This document shows, one piece after another, positions 1 to 10,704 of a stretch of 64,000 nucleotides of DNA. Under the pieces are notes generated by a model. That model had not been told where the DNA came from and did no database searches. It worked only from the letters and a program-made list of their open reading frames with translations. The stretch lies in contig JAOALB010000065.1 of the NCBI GenBank assembly GCA_025331125.1, positions 1 to 64,000 of the forward strand, read 5' to 3'. The stretch is from Mycogone perniciosa. Its lineage: Eukaryota; Ascomycota; Sordariomycetes; Hypocreales; Hypocreaceae. The position numbers and the translations under genes were made by a program. Position 1 is the first letter of the stretch. Every line of letters begins with the position of its first letter.

Positions 1-1523
1 TTGGCCTCATCATTCTGCCGTTCCTCTTTTACCTTTTCTGGTTCCAGGTGCACTTCAGCATTCTGACCCGGTCTGGTCCCGGTGACGACTTCATGAGCCC
101 CGAGTTCCAGGAGACGCTGAGTGACAACGTGCTGTTAGCAAATTCCCTCGACATTCACTACTATGATACAATCACCATCAAGCACAAAGAAACAAAAACC
201 TACCTTCACAGTCATACAGACACCTACCCCTTGAGATATGATGATGGTCGTGTTTCTAGCCAGGGTCAGCAAGTCACCGGCTACCCACACAACGACACCA
301 ACAACTATTGGCAAATTATTCCCGCACATAATGATGGAAAGTTGGGCCGAATCGTCAAGAACAACGAGCTGGTTCGCTTGAGGCACATCGTCACAGACAA
401 GATGCTTCTTTCCCATGATGTTGCATCGCCATACTTCCCTACTAACCAAGAGTTCACCTGTGTGTCCACCGAGGAAGCGTTCAATAGTCGCCAGAATGAT
501 AGTCTTTTCGAGATCCGAATCGAACAAGGGAAAAGTAACCAGGACTTCAAGACCGTTGCCGGTCACTTCAAGCTCATTCACTACCCGAGCAAGGTGGCCA
601 TGTGGACTCATACCAAGCCCCTTCCTGACTGGGGACACAAGCAACAGGAAATCAATGGCAATAAGCAAATTGCCCCTAGCTCTAATATTTGGGTCGTTGA
701 GGATATCCCTTCGGTTCCTGCTGACCACGACCGCCGCCAGAAGACAGAGCGAAAGGTAAAGACGTTGCCATTCCTGCGCAAGTGGTTTGAGCTGCAGCGT
801 TCCATGTTCTACCATAACAACAAGTTGACGAGCAGCCACCCCTATGCCAGTCAGCCTTACCAGTGGCCATTCCTGCTCCGAGGAGTGAGCTTCTGGACCC
901 AGAATGACTCGCGTCAGCAAATTTACTTCCTCGGAAACCCTGTGGGTTGGTGGCTTTCTAGCAGTCTCTTGGCCGTCTTCGCCGGCATTATCGCAGCAGA
1001 CCAAGTCTCCTTGCGTCGAGGCATTGACGCCCTAGATCATCGTGAGTGCCCTTCTGACTTGCTTCCTTGTGACGGCCACAACGCTAACCGGTGTTCAGGT
1101 ACTCGATCTCGACTTTACAACTCCACAGGCTTTTTCTGGTTGGCATGGGCCACTCATTTTTTCCCATTCTTCCTCATGGGTCGTCAACTTTTCCTGCACC
1201 ATTATCTTCCCGCTCATCTAGCTTCTTGTTTAGTAACTGGCGCTCTCCTCGAATTCATCTTTAACTCGGAGCCTATCGATGAAGAAGTTGCCACAAAGGC
1301 TGGCAAGGGCCAATCTTCGGGACCTAAGAGGCACATTACGGCTCGTGAGAGGTTTGCTGGCCAGAGCATGCTTGGTGCATGGATTGCTTGTTTTGTGATC
1401 CTCGGCTTAGCTGCGGCGAGCTGGTACTTCTTCCTGCCCCTGACATACGGCTACCCAGGGCTCTCAGTTGAGGAGATTCTAAGGAGGAAGTGGCTTGGTT
1501 ATGACCTGCACTTCGCCAAATAA
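1..1523 (+). CDS. pmt4: Protein O-mannosyltransferase, Pmt4 family (3' part, 5' end outside window)
   Basis: This ER-membrane enzyme transfers mannose from dolichyl-phosphate-mannose to Ser/Thr of secretory proteins. The frame is open from base 3, so the start lies upstream of the window. The visible part begins in a membrane segment, then HFSILTRSGPGDDFM. The MIR region contains YLHSH and DGRVSSQGQQVTGYPHNDTN; that DGRVSS form separates Pmt4/POMT1 from Pmt1 and Pmt2. Hydrophobic segments follow (around WWLSSSLLAVFAG, FFWLAWATHFFPFFLMGRQ, WIACFVILGLAAASWYFF), and the protein ends LHFAK. A 57-bp intron at 1042-1098 (gtgagt, gctaac, ttcag) is a multiple of three without a stop, so the unspliced frame stays open. 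Splicing gives LDHRTRSRLYNSTGFF, which fits the family. Catalytic loop residues near the N-terminus are not in view. Confidence 0.93.
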   Translation, partial: GLIILPFLFYLFWFQVHFSILTRSGPGDDFMSPEFQETLSDNVLLANSLDIHYYDTITIKHKETKTYLHSHTDTYPLRYDDGRVSSQGQQVTGYPHNDTNNYWQIIPAHNDGKLGRIVKNNELVRLRHIVTDKMLLSHDVASPYFPTNQEFTCVSTEEAFNSRQNDSLFEIRIEQGKSNQDFKTVAGHFKLIHYPSKVAMWTHTKPLPDWGHKQQEINGNKQIAPSSNIWVVEDIPSVPADHDRRQKTERKVKTLPFLRKWFELQRSMFYHNNKLTSSHPYASQPYQWPFLLRGVSFWTQNDSRQQIYFLGNPVGWWLSSSLLAVFAGIIAADQVSLRRGIDALDHRECPSDLLPCDGHNANRCSGTRSRLYNSTGFFWLAWATHFFPFFLMGRQLFLHHYLPAHLASCLVTGALLEFIFNSEPIDEEVATKAGKGQSSGPKRHITARERFAGQSMLGAWIACFVILGLAAASWYFFLPLTYGYPGLSVEEILRRKWLGYDLHFAK

Positions 1524-2133
1524 ATAGGCTTCATGGCTGATAACATCTATCCTGACCTCGGAATGACGGTTAGGAGATGAATCATGTACAGGAGATGAGA
1601 AGGGGGGAGGTTGTGATTGCTGTTGATGTAGCACCCGTGGGTGCAGGAGCAGAAATGCGTCCAAATGTACAATATGAAAAGTAGGTGAAATTTGGGGAGC
1701 TGGAAAAAAGCACTTAATGCACTCGTCAAAATACCTCAACATCAAGATCAATTTTAGGATTGATATCTAGTCTAGGTATTACTCCGTAGGTATCACTCTA
1801 TCAATGGAATAATGATGTCTGTACTTCGTACTTCGTACTTCGTAATCCGTCCGCAATGTATATTATGTAAGCCATGCCTGCGAGCTACTAATCATAGCAG
1901 TGCTCACACCACGTCTCTTCTCCTGCCGAGCATTTAACATGTGAATTGCTCACCGAACCCGTGTCGTTGTCGAGAAGAAAAGTCTTATGAGCTGTTCTGT
2001 TCTGAATCAGCTTGATTAGACCCACTGGCAATTGGCAACATGGGTGTTTGCAGCACTTATTCTTGCATCATTGGCGAGGCTTCATACATCTGATGCGTCC
2101 CCGGGAGCCCTCGCAAACGGGCCAACGAGCAAC
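1524..2133. other. Intergenic, PMT4 3' side and GT69 promoter
   Basis: No gene is visible. The stretch holds a tandem 7-mer, TACTTCG repeated three times at about 1822-1844, and one TACTCCGTA motif near 1782. The reading frame of the next gene is open back to about 2032 but contains no ATG before 2134. Confidence 0.6.
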
Positions 2134-3475
2134 ATGATCATCTCAGATACAAACAGACTATACCTCCGCCGAATCTTCCGCCTGCGAACGACGAAAATTG
2201 TGTTGTTTTTCTTCCTCCTTATCAATCTTATCGACGTCCTCCGAATTCACCGTAATATTGCCCATGGCGATCGTCAACATGCTCCTGGGCTGTCGAGGCC
2301 CCGCGAGCGCATCTACATCGCGAGCATGCATTTCAATAACGGGCACATCCTACGGCACTATTGGAACGATGCCTTGATTCGTCTGACAGAGACGTTTGGC
2401 GTGGAGAATGTGTTTGTGAGCATATTTGAGAGCGGAAGCTGGGATGATAGTAAGGAAGTGCTGCAAAATCTGGATAGGGAGCTGGAAAGGAGGAATGTGC
2501 CCAGGCGAGTCGAAACATCGGATATTACGCATGGAGACGAAGTCTCGAGGCAGGATAAAGGCGAAGGATGGGTAGATACCCCAAGGGGCAAGAGGGAGCT
2601 CAGACGCATTCCGTACTTGGCGAAGCTGAGAAACAAAACGCTAAAGGACCTGATTGAGCTGAGTAAAAAAGGAGTCACTTTTGACAAGGTGCTATTTCTG
2701 AATGACGTGGTGTTTACGGTACGATGAAGGCCCTCAGTCTAGATGATTGGCGTTGCTGACCTTATTTGCATGGCAGACCGAGGATGTGTTGACCTTGATG
2801 GAAACCAATGGAGGCGACTATGCTGCGGCTTGCTCCATTGACTTTTCGAAACCACCACTGTACTACGATACTTTTGCGTTGAGGGACATAGAAGGGAAGT
2901 CACACACTATGCAAACTTGGCCGTACTTCCAGGCAAGGGGCTCAAGGAATGCATTGATCAACCATGTGGACGCTGTACCAGTTACGAGCTGTTGGAACGG
3001 CATAGGTTCGTTATCCAAGTGTCACACAGGAGTGTTCCCAGAATTAACTCTTTCTCAAGTTGTCATGCCCGCAGAACCATTTGTTTCTTCAACACAGCTG
3101 CGCTTTCGTGCCGTCCCCGACTCACTGGCTACACACCACCTAGAAGGATCGGAATGCTGCCTCATCCACGCAGATAATCCATTGTCAAAGACCATGGGCG
3201 TCTATCTCAACCCGCGGGTCAGGGTTGGGTATAACTACCCCGCGTACGAGGCCACTCACCCCGTAACTGGTACTTGGATTTCCGCATGGGAAATTTTCAA
3301 GGGGCTGTGGATCAATAGGATAAAGAGATGGACAGCTTTCACATTTGAGCGATGGGTGGTCAGGTCCCGGGTGGGCCATTGGGAAAAAGAGCATATCGGC
3401 AATCACGAGCCGGGCGAGTTCTGCTTGATCAACGAAATGCAAGTCATTGTGGAAAATGGATGGGCACATGTATAA
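2134..3475 (+). CDS. GT69-family mannosyltransferase, CMT1/Cap59-like
   Basis: This is a type II membrane glycosyltransferase of the cryptococcal alpha-1,3-mannosyltransferase (CMT1/Cap59) family, expected in the Golgi. Its acceptor in ascomycetes is not known. Exons are 2134-2718, 2777-3005 and 3060-3475, giving about 409 aa. After a short basic N-terminus comes one membrane anchor (IVLFFFLLINLIDVL), then family motifs YIASMHFNNG, KVLFLNDVVFT, CSIDFSKPPLYYDTFALRD, VPVTSCWNG, VVMPAEPF, LRFR and SECCLIHADN. Intron 1 (2719-2776) is ordinary. Intron 2 (3006-3059, 54 bp, ending AAG) is in frame without a stop; removing it joins SCWNGI directly to VVMPAEPF as in relatives. I chose ATG 2134 because there is no earlier in-frame ATG. 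The gene is convergent with the one at 3685-4893. Confidence 0.85.
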
Positions 3476-3684
3476 TACATTGTGTGTATATCACTCTGGT
3501 AGGACTACGAAAATAATGGAACTCCTATCCAAAATTCCGATGGTCTGTTGTTGTCAGACCACGACAGTATCGAACTACTCATCACGCCGCCAGTTGTGTC
3601 CAAATCAATCCCTATTTATTCAGACTATGACAATGAACCTACCTAGTACCTTGGAGACAAGGTACCAGGCTCCCCTATCGTGAT

Positions 3685-4893
3685 TTAGAAGCCCCCCTCC
3701 TCCTCGTCGTCCTCATCCTCATCCTCCTCTGGAATATCATCAGGGTTGACGTTGTTCCTCAACAAGCTAAACGGGCGGGCTGTTCTCTTCTTCAAGACAT
3801 CCAACTCATACTCCTCCACCGCCTGCGCATACTCTGGATCGTCTGGACATACCCCATTGGGCAACTCACCTGTTCTTACCTTTCGCATATCCCTGGACCA
3901 TGTCCACGAATCCTTTTCTGTTAGTCTCGTGGTCATCTCCACCGCGGACTTGATCTCCTCATTATCCCAGGCCACTTCTTGAATGGCCTGGAGCAGGTCC
4001 CTGTTCCTGTCACGAGCTGCTTGGTCGGAGACTTTCACCTCACAGATATCAAAATCGTGCACAAGGGCCCAGTCTGGGTGCGGGACAGTGTTCAAGCTCA
4101 GGTGACGGATGATGGAGAGATTGTAACTGAGGTACTCTTCGGCTTCTTGCGAGCCGGCGTAGGGTGGCATGCAGAGTTCACGAATAATAAAACGAATGGG
4201 TATATAGCCGCGAAGACTCCACCGGGGGAAGGGGGGGGATTCGAGATAAAACTCGGTGGGGAGGATTTCGCCATATCTACCGGACAAGGCGTTGGACCAT
4301 TCTTGGAAGGGATCGTGATCAGGAACGCCTCGTTCGATGCAGGCGAGACGGTCTTTTCGCCTTTGCACTGTTACTTCTGTAGGTGGCCCATATGTTGGAG
4401 TTGGGGGCCAGTCGTGTAAGACTTTGGCTGGAGGTGACAAGGCCCGCCAAAAATAGGATCTGTCGGCTAAATGTCCGCCTGTATCGCTCAGGTTATCGGC
4501 ATTGCAAGTCCTTACATCAGAGAAGAGACCGCCCCAATGTTCGATTGGCAATGATCTCATCTCTTTATGGACAAGGAAGCTCTCAAATGTAGTACTTGAA
4601 CTGTGTGTATAAAATGGATTGTCTAGATTAGATGTGTTGTCTAGATCATATGTGTCGTCTAGATCATATGTGTCGTCTAGATCAGACATATTATGTAGAT
4701 AAGAAGGGCTGTATGGATTAAATGAGCCGTATAGATAAGATCTGTAGCCTAGATCAAATGGGATGTCTAGCTCAATTGGTTCGTTGGTTGCGTCCATCGT
4801 CGCCTCTGTAAAAGTCTCGCCCTGGTGATGGGAAGGTAGCTGCTCTTCGAGATGATCCATGCCATAAGCCCGGGGTTTTTCGGGTGGGCACAT
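3685..4893 (-). CDS. Hypothetical acidic protein with an internal hexapeptide repeat
   Basis: This intronless 402-aa frame starts at ATG 4893. I recognise no catalytic family. The N-terminal third is low complexity and carries tandem DLDDTY/DLDNTS-type hexapeptides, from an 18-bp DNA repeat at about 4617-4690. A probably folded central part follows (EHWGGLFSDVRTC, RSYFWRALSPPAKVL, PRWSLRGYIPIRFIIREL). The C-terminus is a strongly acidic tail of about 17 residues (DIPEEDEDEDDEEEGGF). There is no signal peptide or membrane segment. The length, start codon and coherent composition argue for a real gene, although the 146-residue open frame on the other strand shows that frame openness alone is weak evidence. 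It looks lineage-restricted. Confidence 0.72.
   Translation of the reverse strand: MCPPEKPRAYGMDHLEEQLPSHHQGETFTEATMDATNEPIELDIPFDLGYRSYLYGSFNPYSPSYLHNMSDLDDTYDLDDTYDLDNTSNLDNPFYTHSSSTTFESFLVHKEMRSLPIEHWGGLFSDVRTCNADNLSDTGGHLADRSYFWRALSPPAKVLHDWPPTPTYGPPTEVTVQRRKDRLACIERGVPDHDPFQEWSNALSGRYGEILPTEFYLESPPFPRWSLRGYIPIRFIIRELCMPPYAGSQEAEEYLSYNLSIIRHLSLNTVPHPDWALVHDFDICEVKVSDQAARDRNRDLLQAIQEVAWDNEEIKSAVEMTTRLTEKDSWTWSRDMRKVRTGELPNGVCPDDPEYAQAVEEYELDVLKKRTARPFSLLRNNVNPDDIPEEDEDEDDEEEGGF
4617..4690. repeat. 18-bp coding tandem repeat
   Basis: The unit TCTAGATCATATGTGTCG is present about twice perfectly, with degenerate copies on both sides. It lies inside the gene at 3685-4893 and encodes DLDDTY-like hexapeptides in frame, so copy-number change would lengthen or shorten the protein without a frameshift. 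Confidence 0.85.
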
Positions 4894-7800
4894 TGTGTCT
4901 GGGTGTGAAGTTGAACACCACTTGCTTTGATGGAATAGTTGAATAAGTCGTCAGAGAGATGCTCTATTGGCGCTGGTGTTTTTCAAGATTTCGGGATTCC
5001 GAGGGTATACTCGGAATCTTGTTATGAAGGTGCATGATTTGCTTGGGAAAAGTTGATAGATAGTGTTGAGGGCTGAGATGGACTTTATACAACCATGATA
5101 ATGAGCGAGAACAGAACTTTGATGCTGTTTTCGAGGGATTCCGCTCATTGAAGGGACCTCAAAGCTCTTGGAGAGCACCATGGGAATTTGGGAACATAGG
5201 TACTATTCTCTAAATGTCCGGTACACATTGTGTGAACTCAAAAGTGAAAGGTCCGGGCAACAATGTCCGCCTCCTTTGTTCGCCTACACGACAATGATGC
5301 CTCGAATGAACACATGTGGAACGATGGGTTTGCACTTTGCACTTTGCATTTTGACGATTTTCACGTTGATTATCGTGCCCCGCACTCCGTTTAATATGAG
5401 GTGCATATCTATGAGACATGTTCAATTGGGATCGGGCCTCATGGCGCACATGTCATTGTTCCTCGCATTAGCGAACGATTAACGATGTGGCGGAGTCTCT
5501 CTCGGGAGGAGTGCCAAGCACCTCTATCATGTGCATGTGAAACGCCATTCCTTGGAACTTTTTGTTGATTAATTAATCATGCTGCCTGAAAAGAATATCG
5601 ATGCCTTGAAGAGGGGAGTAAAAATAGGAATGGATATTACTGCCTTAGACCACCATTTCTCTTAGCAAGGGAATGAACACGTATGTGCTGTCATAAGTGA
5701 TATGCTAACTTGCCAATAAGGTCTGCAGTGACGCAAGCCCAATGTGATTGTGGATCGCATTGAGAACAAGTTTGTTGATTGCAGAGCCGCATCGTATCTG
5801 TGTGAAAACTACACGAGTTTGGGCGGGGAGAGCTTTTGGGGGGTCCTGGAGGCAGCCGCATTTTTTTTTGCAGTGCATTGGAAATCCCGGCGAGAAATCC
5901 CGGTGCCATACCCTGGTCACGATAGTGTAGCACGAGTATGTACTCGTAGTATTATTTAGTAGTGCTACGGAGTACTATGTGCAAAATGCTGATGCCTTGC
6001 AAGGGAGAAAACAGGCTGCTCGATTTAGACGTGTTCTATTGGCTGGATGATGAAGAAAGTGCATTTGCAAGTTGCACATTCAAGACATGAAATAAAGCTG
6101 AAAAGAAATAGGAGTGCCTATTTTTGTTTCTGGATCTATATTTCGTATGTAACGTCCACCCACCAGGTACGTCAGCAAACGGCAACGGAATCTGTCGGCG
6201 TTTGAGTTGGGCGCTCAAGCCGAGTCCTAGTGCGTATTGGACTTGGACGAGACAACGAAACTCGAGGAGAGTTGCTATGTTTGCGGCTCTGCATGGCGCC
6301 ATCGAGGTGAGTCAACTGGATTTCGCCAACATCAATCACATTACCAGCCCTACATGTGGAGTGGTTGGTAAAATCGTATAAACTTACCCATGTTGGATAT
6401 CCAAAGTATTATGTGTGATGCATCATTTACGACGAGTACTCGTAGTTGAACCAACAACAGCTCAAACGCAAATGCGAGATTCTATTGGCCATCATCAACC
6501 TCTTTTTATGTATGTCTCGTCAAATCAACGCGGGTCCCTCCGGATGATCTCGGTGATTTCTTGAACGGGCTTAGTTGCATCGGTCTGCCATGGGCTTTGG
6601 ATGGATACAGCAAACATTGTGTCATTACGGTAGTACTACTAGTAGTAGTACTATGTGTGTGTGTGTGTTGTCAGTCAGTCGTCCGACTGCTGAGAGCCAC
6701 CAGCCACCGCTATTACGAAGTAGTATGTATTATTATTACTTGGGATGTTGCAATCCCTTGCTTCATTATTACGGCTTGGTCGATATTTTCTTAGATGGCG
6801 GCGGCCGGTGGGATGAGAGAAAAGCAAACAACCAACGCAGTGTTACATGTCAGAGGGAGCGATAATGCTCCGTACTACGAGCACAAAGCCACGGCCTCGA
6901 AACATGGCCAACAACATCAATAGGTGGCCGCAGATCCCTGCATTTGCGCGAGGCGTTACGATAGGCTCATGGCCATGACAGTGTCCAAACGGAGACTGCA
7001 CGTCACCAGCTGTCGTCATACGCAGGGAGACGACAATGGCATTTTGGAAATTATTATGATCTATTTTTTTTAAAGTTCATCGCATCTGATAATCGTGGAC
7101 GAAGTGATGATATTATGCAATGTACATTTTGGTAGCGACAAGAAAGGGGCATGCAAGCACACGCACCGACCTATCCAGGTGCATTCCATATTCCATACGG
7201 AGTACAAGTCGGGGTTTGCTCTCCCTTCCCACAGTGGACGGACGGATAAATTGGTGGACTGGTTCTTGCAGCAGTCCACCAACCGGAGGACACGGAACGT
7301 GGCGAGGGAGCCCGTGTTTTGCAATAGCGGAGAGACTTGGGGCATTATTGCCGTTGGTCGCACTGTTGGTACAGGAGGACCGAGCCATTGCAGCACGCTA
7401 GTTAGTGCACCAAGTACAGTCTACCTCGCCCGCTTACCGATCACAACTTGCCGACAGGGATCCTCGTCCTCCACAGAGCCGCCTCTGGCGCTATGCCCCA
7501 TTTGTCATCGCTGTTAGGCAGCAGCCTCCAGTGGGCTGAGTCTGCCAACAAAGGCGCTTTCTCAGCACAACTCGCTCGGGCTACATCACCTCCCAACTGC
7601 CTCAGGCTCCGCGTGCCCGTTGTTCTCCGTCTTTCATCCTCCAGCATTTGTGCTGTACTGCTTGTTCCTATTAGAGTTGCCGTCTCTTTCTCGCCTGCTC
7701 CCTCTCCTCTCCTCTCCCTGGGCGTGTTTGCTGTTGAGCCTCTCTTTTCTTTTTCCTCCCCACCCCCTTGATTCGCTGGCTGTACCATCCCCGGTCGCTT

Positions 7801-8376
7801 GCCGATTGCTGCGGCCATATATCCACTTACGCCCCGTCCCATCTCGAGGACTCTTTTCGCCTCTCTGCGTTCATCCCTCCCAATTCCGACCAGATCGAGG
7901 CACTTGCTCCTGCGAGTCTCTCCATCTGTCGTCGAATAAATTTCGGCCTTGGGCGCCTTGTATTTGTCCTCAAATCGACACCTTCGAAGTCGTCGATTCC
8001 TTGAGTTCTCCGGTCTTATATCACCCCCCGACTTGTCCGTCCATTCCGGTGCCTAGGACTAGAGAATCGATCGATCCGCACTGAACGCTGAAATTGGTGA
8101 GGATACATTTTCTTTTCATGGGGATACTCTGTCCTCTGCCATCCATCTCTGCCGGCAACCCTCTCCCGGCCTCATCCGTTCGCCGTTACCCTTTCGGTGT
8201 GCATAGCCCTCGCCCGCGTCGGGTCAGTGACTCACACCTTGAGGTCCCGGAAGCCCTGCAACAACCTTATCAACAAGGAGCTAACAGCTTCTCTTCTCAA
8301 CGTGGCAGCGTTTAGGACAGCCGTGGCCATATCCCATCGCTGACACCTTCCCCGCTCCCGACAAGTCTAAGCCGCC
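4894..8376. other. Long intergenic region with a pyrimidine-rich leader
   Basis: About 3.5 kb without a gene I can support; frames here are short and overlap on both strands. It holds TACGGAGTAC at 5966-5975, a GTA/TG microsatellite around 6633-6670, and a strongly C/T-rich stretch at about 7620-8090 that looks like the promoter and 5' leader of the downstream zinc-finger gene. A 5'-UTR intron is possible from the gtgagg at 8097 to the cag near 8309, with gctaac near 8279. This is not proven. Confidence 0.5.
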
Positions 8377-10704
8377 ATGTCCTTCTCCAACCCCCGTCGA
8401 AGGACTCCGGTGACTCGCCCGGGAACCGACTGCGAGAATGGCCTCTCTCTTAAGACGACCATGACCCTCCGCAAGGGCGCCACCTTCCATTCTCCTACAT
8501 CTCCTGCCGCCTCACTCTCGGACGACGACTTTACCCCGCCTCGCCTCACTAGGTCGCAGTCTCATTTCGATGATGTCGTCGACGCCAACCGCCGTCGCAT
8601 TGCTATGACGCTGAACAACATCGACGAGGCCCTCTCCAAGGCACAGGACCTCTCGCTGTCAGACAAGAGTCCTAGAAAGAAGACTCTTCGAGACAACAGC
8701 CTTCCTGTTCCTCGTGGTTTCTTGGACCTCCCCATTGTCGATCCAGCTATGAACAAGACCGAGCCTGAGCGACGGGTTTTGCGCCCTCGCTCCGTTCGTC
8801 GAACCAGGAACCATGCTTCCGACAGTGGCATCGGCAGCTCAGTTGCTTCCACAAACGAGAAGTGTGCTGCCGCCGACACTGCAAAGAAGAACGGTAAGCC
8901 GCAGGTGTCGGCTCTAACTCGGTCGGCTGCCTCCAGCACCACCGCGATGCTTCCCAGCCTGGGTCGCCGAGCGGTTAACCGTATCCACGAACACGTACTT
9001 CGTCCTCTCCTGGAAAAGCCTACCTTGAAGGATTTCGAGCCCATTGTCTTGGATGTGCCCCGGCGTATTCGATCCAAGGAAATAATCTGTTTGCGAGATC
9101 TCGAGAAGACTTTGGTCTTCATGGCTCCAGTAAGTGAACTTCTTGCTGATGATGGTGTTTGGGGTGATGCTTATCGGACGTTGTGCCAAAAGGAGAAGGC
9201 CAAGACCGCCGCCTTGTACCTTGATTTCTGCCTCACGTCAATCCGATGCATTCAAGCGACCGTCGAATATCTTACCGACCGCGAGCAAATCCGGCCCGGC
9301 GATCGACCTTATACTAACGGATACTTCATCGACTTGAAGGAACAAATTTATCAGTATGGTAGGCAGCTCGCCACCGCAAAGAAGGGTGACCTTGCCGACG
9401 ACATGGACATTGACCAGTACGTACCACGCTTTATACCGCTGGATTACCCTACTAACAACCCATCAAGAGATGATGAGGTTCGACTCTATGGTGGCATCGC
9501 CGAGAATGGTCGCCCCGCTGAGCTCGTACGTATTAAGAAGGACGGCACCGCCATCTCCATGGCTACTGGAAAGGTTGTGGACATGGGCGAGTCTCCCGCT
9601 CCCCTGAAGCGTTCCCTGAGTGAGCAGCGTGAGGATGAGGAAGAGATCATGCGATCTATGGCTCGCCGAAAGAAGAACGCTACCCCTGAGGAGCTGGCTC
9701 CCAAGAAGTGTCGTGAGCCTGGATGCAGTAAGGAGTTCAAGCGTCCCTGTGATCTCACCAAACATGAGAAGACGCATTCTCGTCCCTGGAAGTGCCCCGT
9801 GCCAACCTGCAAGTACCACGACTATGGCTGGCCCACCGAGAAAGAAATGGATCGCCACATCAACGACAAGCACTCCGACGCTCCAGCCATGTATGAATGT
9901 CTGTTCAAACCCTGCCCCTACAAGTCCAAGCGGGAATCGAACTGCAAGCAGCACATGGAGAAGGCACACGGATGGACTTACGTTCGAACTAAGACGAATG
10001 GCAAGAAGGCGCCGACCACTGCTGGTTCAATTCAGCAGACACCGCCTCTGGGCAGCGTGTCGACTCCATCCACCACTCCCACGTACAGTGTTCCTACCCC
10101 TCCTCAGGATGGTCCCTCGCAAATCATGGCTGGCGATTTCCCTCTCTATCCCGCTGATTCGGACTGGTTCGCCACCTACGGCTTGCAGCCTGACACTATT
10201 GATGCTATGGATCTTGTCCTCGAGAATCCCTCCCCGGAGTCTGCAACATCCTATGAACAGTACCCCCCGTACCAGAACGGCTCGACATTCATCATCAATG
10301 ATGAGGATATATATGCAGCACATGTTCAGATCCCTGCGCAACTCCCAACCCCTGAGCAGGTTTATTGCAAAGTGATGCCCCAGCAGTTGCCAAACTACCA
10401 GCCTCAGCCCTGTATGCCTGCTCCGATCATCAGCCAGCCACATTTCTCTCCAACTGCTCAGCAGAACGCCGTGTTGTATACCCCGACCTCCCTCCGGGAA
10501 GTTGATGAAGGGTTTGACGAGTCGTTTGCTGTAGACGGTGCTGACTTCCCCCTGTTCCCGGCGACGATCAACAAGGACAACAACTTTGAGTCCCTGTTTG
10601 GTGAGATTCCAAGCGCAAATCTTGGCTTTTCTCAGACCTCTCAGCAAGACATCTTCCAGCAGCTGGACTGGACCAATCTTGATTATCATGTATTTGCGCA
10701 ATGA
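8377..10704 (+). CDS. C2H2 zinc-finger protein, putative transcription factor
   Basis: ATG 8377 sits in a strong context (GCCGCCATG). The N-terminal 200 residues are Ser/Arg/Pro-rich and probably disordered. A helical middle domain follows (around RRAVNRIHEHVLRPLLEK and ALYLDFCLTSIRCI). At about residue 430 there are three C2H2 fingers in a row: CREPGCSKEF with HEKTH, CPVPTCKYHDYGW with HINDKH, and CLFKPCPYKSK with HMEKAH. A long Pro/Gln-rich C-terminus resembles an activation region. A likely 51-bp intron at 9417-9467 (gtacgt, ctaac, aag) is in frame without a stop; splicing gives IDQDDEVRLYGG and about 758 aa, against 775 unspliced. A nuclear role is inferred from the fingers. I do not recognise a named orthologue. 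Confidence 0.87.
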   Translation: MSFSNPRRRTPVTRPGTDCENGLSLKTTMTLRKGATFHSPTSPAASLSDDDFTPPRLTRSQSHFDDVVDANRRRIAMTLNNIDEALSKAQDLSLSDKSPRKKTLRDNSLPVPRGFLDLPIVDPAMNKTEPERRVLRPRSVRRTRNHASDSGIGSSVASTNEKCAAADTAKKNGKPQVSALTRSAASSTTAMLPSLGRRAVNRIHEHVLRPLLEKPTLKDFEPIVLDVPRRIRSKEIICLRDLEKTLVFMAPVSELLADDGVWGDAYRTLCQKEKAKTAALYLDFCLTSIRCIQATVEYLTDREQIRPGDRPYTNGYFIDLKEQIYQYGRQLATAKKGDLADDMDIDQYVPRFIPLDYPTNNPSRDDEVRLYGGIAENGRPAELVRIKKDGTAISMATGKVVDMGESPAPLKRSLSEQREDEEEIMRSMARRKKNATPEELAPKKCREPGCSKEFKRPCDLTKHEKTHSRPWKCPVPTCKYHDYGWPTEKEMDRHINDKHSDAPAMYECLFKPCPYKSKRESNCKQHMEKAHGWTYVRTKTNGKKAPTTAGSIQQTPPLGSVSTPSTTPTYSVPTPPQDGPSQIMAGDFPLYPADSDWFATYGLQPDTIDAMDLVLENPSPESATSYEQYPPYQNGSTFIINDEDIYAAHVQIPAQLPTPEQVYCKVMPQQLPNYQPQPCMPAPIISQPHFSPTAQQNAVLYTPTSLREVDEGFDESFAVDGADFPLFPATINKDNNFESLFGEIPSANLGFSQTSQQDIFQQLDWTNLDYHVFAQ

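Noticed and set aside
3979..4419. 146-codon + frame inside the gene at 3685-4893
   Set aside because: It is antisense to a longer frame with ATG and repeat structure, and has no motif.
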